Assembly: GCF_030272615.1 (NCBI RefSeq)
Contig: NW_026729148.1
Location: forward strand, 25,001-45,000
Direction: 5' to 3'
DNA length: 20,000 nucleotides
Source of the DNA: Cryptomeria japonica
Lineage: Eukaryota; Streptophyta; Pinopsida; Cupressales; Cupressaceae
A program made the position numbers and the translations under genes. Below, piece after piece: positions 1 through 9,099 of the stretch. The notes under the pieces are model-generated. The model saw only the letters and a list, made by a program, of their open reading frames with translations. It did no database searches and had not been told where the DNA came from. Within the stretch, counting starts at the first letter, position 1, and each line of letters opens with the position of its first letter.

Positions 1-1478
1 ACCTCGGAATGCTCCAAGCATCGGACGCGCTTGGGGCGACTACCAGTGCCAACCCCTTATCCCGCGATGCGTCCGATACACAGATGGTTCCAAGGCGGCC
101 GAGGAGCCTCACCGCATAGCAATCGGGGGTGCGAGGCGAGGGATGGGGCGGGAAGGCCCCAACGGCTAGACGGAAGAGGCTTCAGGGCCGCCTCGGAATG
201 GTCCAAGCATCGGACGCGCTTGGGGCGACTACCAGTGACAACCCCTCATCCCGCGATGCGTCCGATACGAAGATGGTTCCAAGGCGGCCGAGGAGCCTCA
301 CCGCATAGCAATCGGGGTGCGAGGTGGGGGATGCGGCGAGATGGCCCCAACGGCTAGACGGAAGAGGCCACAGGGCCGCGTCGGAATAGTCCAAGCATCG
401 GACGCGCTTGGGGCGACTACCAGTGACAACCCCTTATCCCGCGATGCGTCCGATACGAAGATAGTTCCAAGGCGGCCGAGGAGCCTCACCGCATAGCAAT
501 CCGGGTGCGAGGTGGGGGATGCGGCGAGATGGCCCCAACGGCTAGACGGAAGAGGCTGCAGGGCCGCCTCGGAATAGTCCAAGCATCGGACGCGCTTGGG
601 GCGACTACCAGTGACAACCCCTTATCCCGCGATGCTTCCGATACGAAGACAGTTCCAAGGCGGCCGAGGAGCCTCACCGCATAGCAATGGGGGTGCGAGG
701 TGAGGGATGCGGCGAGATGGCCCCAACGGCTAGACGGAAGAGGCCACAGGGCCGCCTCGGAATAGTCCAAGCATCGGACGCGCTTGGGGCGACTACCAGT
801 GACAACCCCTTATCCCGCGATGCATCCGATACGAAGATAGTTCCCAGGCGGCCGAGGAGCCTCACCGCATAGCAATCGGGGTGCGAGGCGAGGGATGCGG
901 CGAGATGGCCCCAAAGGGTAGACGGAAGAGGCTGCGGGGCCGCCTCGGAATAGTCCAAGCATCGAACGCGCTTGGGGCGACTACCACTGCCAACCCCTTA
1001 TCCCGCGATGCGTCCGATACACAGATAGTTCCGAGGCGGCCGAGGAGCTGGGGGATGCGGCGAGATGGCCCCAACGGCTAGACGGAAGAGGCTGCAGGGC
1101 CGCCTCGGAATAGTCCAAGCATCGGACGCGCTTGGGGCGACTACCAGTGACAACCCCTTATCCCGCGATGCGTCCGATACACAGATAGTTCCGAGGCGGC
1201 CAAGGAGCCTCACCGCATAGCAATCGTGGTGCGAGGTGGGGGATGCAGCGAGATGGCCCCAACGGCTAGACGGAAGAGGCTGCAGGGCCGCCTCGGAATG
1301 GTCCAAGCATCGGACGCGCTTGGGGCGACTACCACTGCCAACCCCTTATCCCGCGATGCGTCCGATACACAGATAGTTCCAAGTCGGCCGAGGAGCCTCA
1401 CCGAATAGCAATCGGGGTGCGAGGCGAGGGATGCGGCGAGAAAGCCCCAACGGCTAGAGGGAAGAGGCTTCAGGTCCG
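1..1478. repeat. Diverged left block of the 188-bp array
   Basis: These units carry the variant GCGAGATGGCCCC (GAGAAAGCCCC in the last one) where later units have GCGAGAAGGACCC. They also mostly have GATGCG where later units have GACGCG. They differ from one another at scattered sites, unlike the nearly uniform block to the right. This marks an older or less homogenised subfamily. Confidence 0.85.
943..1102. repeat. Truncated 160-bp satellite unit
   Basis: This unit lacks 28 bp that in its neighbours spans CTCACCGCATAGCAATCGGG; the sequence goes directly from CGAGGAGCT to GGGGGATGCGG. It is the only large length variant in the array. Confidence 0.9.
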
Positions 1479-4400
1479 CCTCGGAATGGTCCAAGCATCG
1501 GACGCGCTTGGGGCGACTACCAGTGACAACCCCTTATCCCGCGACGCGTCCGATACACAGATAGTTCCAAGGCGGCCGAGGAGCCTCACCGCATAGCAAT
1601 CGGGGTGCGAGGCGAGGGATGCGGCGAGAAGGACCCAACGGCTAGACGGAAGAGGCTTCAGGGCCGCCTCGGAATGGTCCAAGCATCGGACGCGCTTGGG
1701 GCGACTACCAGTGACAACCCCTTATCCCGCGACGCGTCCGATACACAGATAGTTCCAAGGCGGCCGAGGAGCCTCACCGCATAGCAATCGGGGTGCGAGG
1801 CGAGGGATGCGGCGAGAAGGACCCAACGGCTAGACGGAAGAGGCTTCAGGTCCGCCTCGGAATGGTCCAAGCATCGGACGCGCTTGGGGCGACTACCAGT
1901 GACAACCCCTTATCCCGCGACGCGTCCGATACACAGATAGTTCCAAGGCGGCCGAGGAGCCTCACCGCATAGCAATCGGGGTGCGAGGCGAGGGATGCGG
2001 CGAGAAGGACCCAACGGCTAGACGGAAGAGGCTTCAGGGCCGCCTCGGAATGGTCCAAGCATCGGACGCGCTTGGGGCGACTACCAGTGACAACCCCTTA
2101 TCCCGCGATGCGTCCGATACACAGATAGTTCCAAGGCGGCCGAGGAGCCTCACCGCATAGCAATCGGGGTGCGAGGCGAGGGATGCGGCGAGAAGGACCC
2201 AACGGCTAGACGGAAGAGGCTTCAGGGCCGCCTCGGAATGGTCCAAGCATCGGACGCGCTTGGGGCGACTACCAGTGACAACCCCTTATCCCGCGACGCG
2301 TCCGATACACAGATAGTTCCAAGGCGGCCGAGGAGCCTCACCGCATAGCAATCGGGGTGCGAGGCGAGGGATGCGGCAAGAAGGACCCAACGGCTAGACG
2401 GAAGAGGCTTCAGGGCCGCCTCGGAATGGTCCAAGCATCGGACGCGCTTGGGGCGACTACCAGTGACAACCCCTTATCCCGCGACGCGTCCGATACACAG
2501 ATAGTTCCAAGGCGGCCGAGGAGCCTCACCGCATAGCAATCGGGGTGCGAGGCGAGGGATGCGGCGAGAAGGACCCAACGGCTAGACGGAAGAGGCTTCA
2601 GGTCCGCCTCGGAATGGTCCAAGCATCGGACGCGCTTGGGGCGACTACCAGTGACAACCCCTTATCCCGCGACGCGTCCGATACACAGATAGTTCCAAGG
2701 CGGCCGAGGAGCCTCACCGCATAGCAATCGGGGTGCGAGGCGAGGGATGCGGCGAGAAGGACCCAACGGCTAGACGGAAGAGGCTTCAGGGCCGCCTCGG
2801 AATGGTCCAAGCATCGGACGCGCTTGGGGCGACTACCAGTGACAACCCCTTATCCCGCGACGCGTCCGATACACAGATAGTTCCAAGGCGGCCGAGGAGC
2901 CTCACCGCATAGCAATCGGGGTGCGAGGCGAGGGATGCGGCGAGAAGGACCCAACGGCTAGACGGAAGAGGCTTCAGGGCCGCCTCGGAATGGTCCAAGC
3001 ATCGGACGCGCTTGGGGCGACTACCAGTGACAACCCCTTATCCCGCGACGCGTCCGATACACAGATAGTTCCAAGGCGGCCGAGGAGCCTCACCGCATAG
3101 CAATCGGGGTGCGAGGCGAGGGATGCGGCGAGAAGGACCCAACGGCTAGACGGAAGAGGCTTCAGGGCCGCCTCGGAATGGTCCAAGCATCGGACGCGCT
3201 TGGGGCGACTACCAGTGACAACCCCTTATCCCGCGATGCGTCCGATACACAGATAGTTCCAAGGCGGCCGAGGAGCCTCACCGCATAGCAATCGGGGTGC
3301 GAGGCGAGGGATGCGGCGAGAAGGACCCAACGGCTAGACGGAAGAGGCTTCAGGGCCGCCTCGGAATGGTCCAAGCATCGGACGCGCTTGGGGCGACTAC
3401 CAGTGACAACCCCTTATCCCGCGACGCGTCCGATACACAGATAGTTCCAAGGCGGCCGAGGAGCCTCACCGCATAGCAATCGGGGTGCGAGGCGAGGGAT
3501 GCGGCGAGAAGGACCCAACGGCTAGACGGAAGAGGCTTCAGGGCCGCCTCGGAATGGTCCAAGCATCGGACGCGCTTGGGGCGACTACCAGTGACAACCC
3601 CTTATCCCGCGACGCGTCCGATACACAGATAGTTCCAAGGCGGCCGAGGAGCCTCACCGCATAGCAATCGGGGTGCGAGGCGAGGGATGCGGCGAGAAGG
3701 ACCCAACGGCTAGACGGAAGAGGCTTCAGGGCCGCCTCGGAATGGTCCAAGCATCGGACGCGCTTGGGGCGACTACCAGTGACAACCCCTTATCCCGCGA
3801 CGCGTCCGATACACAGATAGTTCCAAGGCGGCCGAGGAGCCTCACCGCATAGCAATCGGGGTGCGAGGCGAGGGATGCGGCGAGAAGGACCCAACGGCTA
3901 GACGGAAGAGGCTTCAGGGCCGCCTGGGAATGGTCCATGCATCGCACGCGCTTGGGGCGACTACCAGTGACAACCCCTTATCCCGCGACGCGTCCGATAC
4001 ACAGATAGTTCCAAGGCGGCCGAGGAGCCTCACCGCATAGCAATCGGGGTGCGAGGCGAGGGATGCGGCGAGAAGGACCCAACGGCTAGACGGAAGAGGC
4101 TTCAGGGCCGCCTCGGAATGGTCCAAGCATCGGACGCGCTTGGGGCGACTACCAGTGACAACCCCTTATCCCGCGACGCGTCCGATACACAGATAGTTCC
4201 AAGGCGGCCGAGGAGCCTCACCGCATAGCAATCGGGGTGCGAGTCGAGGGATGCGGCGAGAAGGACCCAACGGCTAGACGGAAGAGGCTTCAGGGCCGCC
4301 TCGGAATGGTCCAAGCATCGGACGCGCTTGGGGCGACTACCAGTGACAACCCCTTATCCCGCGATGCGTCTGATACACAGATAGTTCCAAGGCGGCCGAG

Positions 4401-4486
4401 GAGCCTCACCGCATAGCAATCGGGGTGCGAGGCAAGGGATGCGGCGAGAAGGACCCAACGGCTAGACGGAAGAGGCTTCAGGGCCG
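1479..4486. repeat. Homogenised block of the 188-bp array
   Basis: Sixteen consecutive 188-bp units are nearly identical. Visible variants are few: GGTCCGCC instead of GGGCCGCC in the units at 1479, 1855 and 2607; GATGCG instead of GACGCG in the units at 2043, 3171 and 4299; and three private changes in the unit at 3923. Uniformity in the middle with decay at the ends fits unequal crossing-over or gene conversion. Confidence 0.9.
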
Positions 4487-4700
4487 CCTCGGAATGGTCC
4501 AAGCATCGGATGCGCTTGGGGCGACTACCGTTGCCAACCCCTTATCCCGCGATGCGTCTGATACACAGATAGTTCCGAGGCGGCCGAGGAGCCTCACCGC
4601 ATAGCAATCGGGTTGCGAGGCAGATTATTGGGAAGGGAACCCCCTGGGATGCGGCTCAAGCAGTGCCCAAAGGGACTGGAATGCGGAATCACATCGAGAG
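4487..4700. repeat. Terminal degenerate satellite unit and transition
   Basis: The last unit keeps the landmarks up to GCATAGCAATCGGGTTGCG. It then departs at about 4621 into about 80 bp without clear repeat structure, in which only GGGATGCGG recalls the satellite. It leads into module A. I see no gene here. Confidence 0.7.
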
Positions 4701-4859
4701 ACCCAAATGCTATACGAGGGCTCAAATCGAATTATCGATTTGGCCACGACATGGACGCATCGGAACGACTACCTTTGCCGAACCACTCGCAATTGCATCC
4801 ATACCGAAACCAATAGACATTTCCGTTAGAGCCCTCGCATAGCATTCGGGAATCTCGCA

Positions 4860-4949
4860 TGCCCCTCTAAATCGACCAATGCTGGCGCTCAACGAAAATC
4901 CGAGCGCTACCACCGTTCGAGCGCCAGCATTGGTCGAGTTAGAGGGGCA
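4860..4949. repeat. 31-bp near-perfect inverted repeat
   Basis: The left arm is 4860-4890 and the right arm 4919-4949, with a 28-nt loop. Thirty of 31 positions pair; the exception is A4871. The inner part reads GACCAATGCTGGCGCTC on the left and GAGCGCCAGCATTGGTC on the right. It ends 31 bp before the TATATA of the adjacent core. In the minus-strand transcription model it would fold in the leader RNA just after the start. A small inverted-repeat transposon footprint is an alternative, but B and C carry decayed versions at the same place. Confidence 0.93.
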
Positions 4950-4973
4950 CGGGGGAGAATGCTCCAGTCAACA

Positions 4974-4988
4974 CCTCCCCTATATAAG
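4974..4988 (-). promoter_or_regulatory. Promoter-like core 1 (module A), Pol I type
   Basis: On the minus strand this reads CTTATATAGGGGAGG, matching the plant Pol I start consensus of TATATA followed by G residues. It is the core nearest the 188-bp array, so in a right-to-left rDNA model it is the candidate gene promoter. The companion element CCCAGATTCCGACTTCC starts at 5044. Hairpin arms GGGGAG (4952-4957) and CTCCCC (4975-4980) flank the predicted start. On the + strand the same bases could be a Pol II TATA box. Confidence 0.55.
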
Positions 4989-5183
4989 TTATTTGTCCGA
5001 TTCTCGCACAACCGTAGTCTGCCTCGTCGAATCAAACAACGGTCCCAGATTCCGACTTCCGTTCCGTAGAGACCCAAAAGCTAGATGGAGGCTCGCAAGA
5101 AAGAGAGTCGGCGCATAGCAATCGGGTTTCTCGAACGTTTAGGGACCGAGCTCACTTGCGGATAGGGCAAAATCCGCCAAGCA

Positions 5184-5624
5184 ACCCAAAAGCTAGACGG
5201 GGGCTCGAATCGAATCGCCTAGGCGGCCACAACAACGACGTGTTGGATCGACTACCAGTGCCAAACCATTCAGCAAGACTAGTCTGTGTCGAGGCCGGAT
5301 AGAGATTCTCAGAGAGCGCCCGTATAGCATTTAGGAGACCTGCCGCGTCCCTCACACTCGACAAATGGTGGTGCACGTTTATAAATCCGAGCGATCCCAA
5401 CCCTTTCAAGCACCAACATCGGTCGAGATAGAGGGGCACGGAGGGGGCTGCGTGAGACAACACAGTCCCCTATATAAGTTATTTGTCCGATTCTCACACA
5501 TCCGAAGAATGGTCATCAAATCGGACAACAGCCCAAACTTCCGACTTCCGTCCCAGAAAGCCCAAGAGCTATCTAAAACGTTCATGGCCGGAACTCGATC
5601 GCGGCTATACCAGTCCGCCAAGCA
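5184..5624. repeat. Composite spacer module B
   Basis: It has the same order of parts as module A: ACCCAAAAGCTAGACGG, then CGACTACCAGTGCCAAACC, then CCCGTATAGCATTTAGG, then a decayed inverted repeat (5357-5374 with 5410-5427), then a core. Apart from the core and a few landmarks, it differs from A at many positions. A degenerate CCCAAGAGCTATC near 5560 repeats the extra satellite-like piece seen in A. Confidence 0.7.
5464..5478 (-). promoter_or_regulatory. Promoter-like core 2 (module B)
   Basis: The minus strand reads CTTATATAGGGGACT, so the G run is kept but the following GG is changed. The companion element CCCAAACTTCCGACTTCC starts at 5532 and has one extra A. The short GGGGAG/CTCCCC hairpin of the other copies is not formed here. 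This is the most altered core of the set. Confidence 0.45.
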
Positions 5625-6050
5625 ACCCAAAAGCTAGACTGGAGCTCTAGTCGAATCACCTCTGTGGCCATTGCAAGGACGTGTTGGAGCGACTACCATT
5701 GCCGAACCATTCCGCAGGTCGAGTCCATACCAAGGCCGCATAGAGATTCACGATGAGCTCCTGCATAGCAATCAGGAGACTTGCCGTGTCCATCACAATC
5801 GATAAATCCTGGTGCAAGATTTTTGCATCCGAGCGCTCCAACCAGTCGAGCACCAGCATCAATCGACATAAACGGGCACGGGGGGAGGATGCTCGAGAAC
5901 ACTACCTCCCCTATATAAGTTATTTGTCCGATTCTCAAGCAGCCGAAGTCTGGTCATCGAATCGGGTCAAAGACCACAACTTCCGACTTTACCCACAATG
6001 CAAGTCATCGAATCGAACATCGGCCCCCGAGTCGGACTCCATGCGTATGT
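5625..6050. repeat. Composite spacer module C
   Basis: It starts with ACCCAAAAGCTAGACTGG, followed by GCGACTACCATTGCCGAACC and CTGCATAGCAATCAGG. A decayed inverted repeat follows, keeping CTGGTGC (5809-5815) and GCACCAG (5850-5856). After the core, the module passes into GTCATCGGA-type sequence that seeds the next repeat family. Confidence 0.7.
5905..5919 (-). promoter_or_regulatory. Promoter-like core 3 (module C)
   Basis: The minus strand reads CTTATATAGGGGAGG. The companion element is CACAACTTCCGACTT, starting at 5975. Hairpin arms are GGGGAGG (5882-5888) and CCTCCCC (5905-5911), seven perfect pairs, although the loop sequence differs completely from that of the other copies. Confidence 0.5.
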
Positions 6051-6390
6051 CAGGTCATCGGACCCAAATTCCGCCTTCCTGCGCATGGCGGGCCATCAAT
6101 ATCAACTCGGTCATCGGACCCAAACTCCGCCTTTCTGCGCATGGCACGCCTTCAAATCGGTCATCGGACCCAAATTCCGCCTTCCTGTGCATGGCGGGCC
6201 ATCAACATCAACTCGGTCATCGGACCCAAATTCCGCCTTTCTGCGCATGGCACGCCATCAACTCGGTCATCGGACCCAAATTCCGCCTTCCTGCGCATGG
6301 CAGGTCATCGGACACAAATTCAGACCTCGCCAATATGCCTACGTATCGAATCGGTCATCGGACCCAACTTCCGACTTCATCCATACTGTA
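6051..6390. repeat. 50/56-bp tandem repeat
   Basis: Occurrences of CATCGG begin at 6056, 6112, 6162, 6218, 6268, 6306 and 6356. Steps are 56, 50, 56, 50, 38 and 50 bp, so the first four form two 106-bp double units. The unit is GGTCATCGGACCCAAATTCC, then GCCTTCCTGCGCATGGC, then a variable tail. The same words recur once in each later 311-bp unit, so this is a local expansion of part of that unit. Overlapping open frames here follow from the repeats. Confidence 0.9.
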
Positions 6391-6449
6391 GGGTCTTTGA
6401 GGTTGGCGCGGTGCGCTCAACCCGGGGAGTCGACCCATCGAAGCATACA

Positions 6450-6464
6450 CCTCCCCTATATAAG
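6450..6464 (-). promoter_or_regulatory. Promoter-like core 4
   Basis: First core in the 311-bp series. The minus strand reads CTTATATAGGGGAGG. The companion element starts at 6520. Hairpin arms are 6424-6429 and 6451-6456. Confidence 0.5.
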
Positions 6465-6760
6465 CTATTTGTCCGATTCCCACACCTGTGTAGTTTGCAC
6501 CTCTGACCAGGACATCGACCCCAACTTCCGAACTCGACTGCAACGACGGCACCAGCGCCTTGGTGCGCACCTTGCGACGCACAGTCCCAACATTCGCCTT
6601 CCTGCACATGGCAGGTCATCGGACCCAAATTCCGACCTCGCGAGTATGCCTACATATCGAATCGGTCATCGGACACAACTTCCGACTTCATCCATACCGT
6701 AGGGTCTTTGAGGTTGGCGCGGTGCGCTCAACCCGGGGAGTCGACCCAACGAAGCATACA

Positions 6761-6775
6761 CCTCCCCTATATAAG
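6761..6775 (-). promoter_or_regulatory. Promoter-like core 5
   Basis: Second core in the 311-bp series, identical in sequence to core 4. The companion element starts at 6831. Hairpin arms are 6735-6740 and 6762-6767. Confidence 0.5.
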
Positions 6776-7071
6776 CTATTTGTCCGATTCCCACACCTGT
6801 GTAGTTTGCACCTCCGATCAGGACATCGACCCCAACTTCCGAACTCGCCTGCAACGACCGAACCAGCGCCTTGGTGCGCACCTTGCAACGCACAGTGCCA
6901 ACATTCGCCTTCCTGCACATGGCAGGTCATCGGACCCAAATTCCGACCTCGCGAGTATGCCTACATATCGAATCGGTCATCGGACCCAACTTCCGACTTC
7001 ATCCATACCGTAGGGTCTTTGAGGTTGGCGCGGTGCGCTCAACCCGGGGAGTCGACCCAACGAAGCATACA

Positions 7072-7086
7072 CCTCCCCTATATAAG
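7072..7086 (-). promoter_or_regulatory. Promoter-like core 6
   Basis: Third core in the 311-bp series. The companion element starts at 7142. Hairpin arms are 7046-7051 and 7073-7078. Confidence 0.5.
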
Positions 7087-7382
7087 CTATTTGTCCGATT
7101 CCCACACCTGTGTAGCTTGCACCTCCGATCAGGACATCGACCCCAACTTCCGAACTCGACTAAAAAGACCGCACCAGCACCTTGGTGTGCACCTTGCAAC
7201 GCACAGTGCCAACATTCGCCTTCCTGCACATGGCAGGTCATCGGACCCAAATTCCGACCTCATGAGCATACCTACTAATCGAATCGGTCATCGGACCCAA
7301 CTTCCGACTTCATCCATACCGTAGGGTCTTTGAGGTTGGCGCGGTGCGCTCAACCTGGGGAGTCGACCCATCGAAGCATACA

Positions 7383-7397
7383 CCTCCCCTATATAAG
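7383..7397 (-). promoter_or_regulatory. Promoter-like core 7
   Basis: Fourth core in the 311-bp series. The companion element starts at 7453 and hairpin arms are 7357-7362 and 7384-7389. The 38/52-bp minisatellite begins about 100 bp away, on the upstream side in the minus-strand model. Confidence 0.5.
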
Positions 7398-7491
7398 CTA
7401 TTTGTCCGATTCCGACACCTGTGTAGTTTGCACCTCCGCTCAGGACATCGACCCCAACTTCCGAACTCGCCTGCAACGACCGAACCAGCGC

Positions 7492-8125
7492 CTTGGTGCG
7501 CACCAAAAGTGCGCACTTTTGGAGGGCACTTTTGTGCGCTCCAAAGGTGCGCACTTTTGGAGGGCACTTTTGTGCGCTCCAAAGGTGCGCACTTTTGGAG
7601 GGCACTTTTTGGAGGGCACTTTTGTGCGCTCCAAAGGTGCGCACTTTTGGAGGGCACTTTTTGGAGGGCACTTTTCTGCGCTCCAAAGGTGCGCACTTTT
7701 GGAGGGCACTTTTTGGAGGGCACTTTTCTGCGCTCCAAAGGTGCGCACTTTTGGAGGGCACTTTTTGGAGGGCACTTTTCTGCGCTCCAAAGGTGCGCAC
7801 TTTTGGAGGGCACTTTTTGGAGGGCACTTTTCTGCGCTCCAAAGGTGCGCACTTTTGGAGGGCACTTTTGTGCACTCCAAAGGTGCACACTTTTGGAGGG
7901 CACTTTTTGGAGGGCACTTTTCTGCACTCCAAAGGTGCGCACTTTTGGAGGGCACTTTTTGGAGGGCACTTTTGTGCGCTCCAAAGGTGCGCACTTTTGG
8001 AGGGCACTTTTTGGAGGGCACTTTTGTGCGCTCCAAAGGTGCGCACTTTTGGAGGGCACTTTTGTGCACTCCAAAGGTGCGCACTTTTGGAGGGCACTTT
8101 TCCTGCGCTCCAAAGGTGCACACCT
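7492..8125. repeat. 38/52-bp GGTGCGCAC minisatellite
   Basis: Landmark positions (GTGCGCTCC or a variant) are 7534, 7572, 7624, 7676, 7728, 7780, 7832, 7870, 7922, 7974, 8026, 8064 and about 8103. Steps are 38 or 52 bp; the longer unit carries a second copy of the 14-bp GGAGGGCACTTTTT. The first site, 7503-7522, is a perfect 20-bp palindrome. Later units carry the near-palindrome CCAAAGGTGCGCACTTTTGG. Long overlapping open frames of 200-300 codons occur on both strands because the unit has no stop codons. They are not genes. Confidence 0.95.
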
Positions 8126-8192
8126 AGGTGAGCACCTTCGACCACACCTTGTAGCACACCAAACTCTGACTTTCGACTTCATCCGCAATGCA
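8126..8192. other. Tail of interrupted 311-bp unit
   Basis: GGTGCACACC at the end of the minisatellite is followed by sequence ending CGACTTCATCCGCAATGCAG, matching the CGACTTCATCCATACCGTAG at the end of the 311-bp units. It shows that the minisatellite expanded inside such a unit. Confidence 0.7.
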
Positions 8193-8251
8193 GGGTCTTT
8201 GAGGTTGGCGCAATGCGCACAACCAGGGGAGTCGACCCATCAAACCCAACA

Positions 8252-8266
8252 CCTCCCCTATATAAG
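8252..8266 (-). promoter_or_regulatory. Promoter-like core 8
   Basis: First core of the 157-bp series. The minus strand reads CTTATATAGGGGAGG. The companion element starts at 8322. Hairpin arms AGGGGAG (8225-8231) and CTCCCCT (8253-8259) give seven pairs. Confidence 0.5.
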
Positions 8267-8408
8267 CTATTTGTCTGATTCTCATACATGCGTAGCCTGC
8301 AGGAGCAATTAGGACATCGACCCCAACTTTCGGCTTCTAAACGAAAACAAGGTCTTTGAGGTTGGTGTAATGCGAACAACTAGGGGAGTCAACCCATCAA
8401 ACCCAACA

Positions 8409-8423
8409 CCTCCCCTATATAAG
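8409..8423 (-). promoter_or_regulatory. Promoter-like core 9
   Basis: The companion element starts at 8479. Hairpin arms are 8382-8388 and 8410-8416, seven perfect pairs. Confidence 0.5.
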
Positions 8424-8565
8424 CTATTTGTCTGATTCTCATACATGTGTAGTCTACAGGAGCAATTAGGACATCGACCCCAACTTTTGACTTCTTAACG
8501 AAAACAAGGTCTTTGAGGTTGACGTAATGCGCACAACCAGGGGAGTCGACCCATCAAACCCAACA

Positions 8566-8580
8566 CCTCCCCTATATAAG
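8566..8580 (-). promoter_or_regulatory. Promoter-like core 10
   Basis: The companion element starts at 8636. Hairpin arms are 8539-8545 and 8567-8573, seven perfect pairs. Confidence 0.5.
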
Positions 8581-8722
8581 CTATTTGTCCGATTCTCATA
8601 CATGTGTAGCCTACAGGAGCCATTAGGACATTGACCCCAACTTTTGACTTCTTAACGAAAACAAGGTCTTTGAGGTTGGCGTAATGCGCACAACCAAGGG
8701 AGTTGACCCATCAAACCCAACA

Positions 8723-8737
8723 CCTCCCCTATATAAG
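8723..8737 (-). promoter_or_regulatory. Promoter-like core 11
   Basis: The companion element starts at 8793. The left hairpin arm is AAGGGAG (8696-8702), so one G-C pair is lost, but the core itself is unchanged. Confidence 0.48.
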
Positions 8738-8942
8738 CTATTTGTCTGATTCTCATACATGTGTAGCCTGCAACAACGATTAGGACATCCACCCCAACTT
8801 CTGAATTCGTCTGCATTGACCGCACCAAAGGTGCACGCCTTGGTGCTCACCAAAATCCGACTTCCGACTTCTTCTGCTATGCGGGGTCTTTGAGGTTGGC
8901 GCAGTGCGCACAACCAGGGGAGTCAACCCACCGAATGCAACA

Positions 8943-8957
8943 CCTCCCCTATATAAG
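8943..8957 (-). promoter_or_regulatory. Promoter-like core 12
   Basis: The companion element starts at 9013. Hairpin arms are 8916-8922 and 8944-8950. This core follows the 220-bp unit that carries a short GGTGC insertion. Confidence 0.5.
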
Positions 8958-9099
8958 CTATTTGTCTGATTCTCATACATGCGTAGACTGCAGCAATGAT
9001 TAGGACATCCACCCCAACTTTTGACTTCTTAAACAAGACAGGGTCTTTGAAGTTGGTGCAGTGCACACAACCAGGGGAGTCGACCCATCAAACGCAACA

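Larger units (their letters stand above)
1..4621. repeat. 188-bp satellite array
   Basis: Head-to-tail array of 25 units. Using the landmark CCTCGGAAT, units start at 2, 191, 379, 567, 755, 943, 1103, 1291 and then every 188 bp to 4487. The step is 188 bp except for one of 189 and one of 160. The array runs off the left edge and ends in a partial unit near 4621. Landmarks shared by units include GCGACTACCAGTGACAACC and CCGCATAGCAATCGGGG. The length is close to a plant nucleosome repeat. A 70-residue minus-strand reading frame recurs in every unit, but it runs into the neighbouring unit and has no recognisable domain, so I do not call it coding. In the rDNA model the array lies in the 5' external transcribed spacer; otherwise it is an independent satellite. 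Confidence 0.97.
4701..5183. repeat. Composite spacer module A
   Basis: The first half is a diverged relative of the 188-bp satellite: ACCCAAATGCTATACG, CATCGGAACGACTACC, GCATCCATACC and CTCGCATAGCATTCGGG occur in the same order as their satellite counterparts. The second half holds a long inverted repeat (4860-4949) and a promoter-like core (4974-4988). A short extra satellite-like piece (GACCCAAAAGCTAGATGG to CGCATAGCAATCGGG) lies at 5071-5126. No gene is seen. Confidence 0.75.
6391..7491. repeat. 311-bp tandem units with promoter cores
   Basis: The landmark GGGTCTTTGAGG starts at 6391, 6702, 7013 and 7324, exactly 311 bp apart, and the units are close to identical. Each holds the GGGGAG/CTCCCC hairpin, a promoter-like core, the companion CCCAACTTCCGAACTC, a GCCTTGGTGCGCACC site and a GGTCATCGGACCC tail. 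The fourth unit is interrupted after the GGTGCGCACC site by the 38/52-bp minisatellite. Confidence 0.95.

Noticed and set aside
1-4502. A repeated 70-residue minus-strand open frame in every satellite unit
   Set aside because: The frame crosses unit borders, has no domain, and persists only because the DNA units are nearly identical. No expression signal tied to it is visible.
1-4621. CRISPR-like regular repeat spacing
   Set aside because: The whole 188-bp unit is repeated and there are no unique spacers. The context is plant nuclear.
1-4621. Centromeric satellite
   Set aside because: Length and homogeneity would fit, but relatives of the unit are embedded in promoter modules next to it, which points to a spacer repeat. 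It is not excluded genome-wide.
4860-4949. Miniature inverted-repeat transposon insertion
   Set aside because: I see no target-site duplication, and decayed versions lie at the same site in modules B and C, so it looks like an inherited part of the module.
7288-8312. Overlapping open frames of 200-320 codons on both strands over the minisatellite
   Set aside because: Unit lengths of 38 and 52 bp are not multiples of three, so each frame merely rotates through a stop-free unit. No protein-like constraint is seen.
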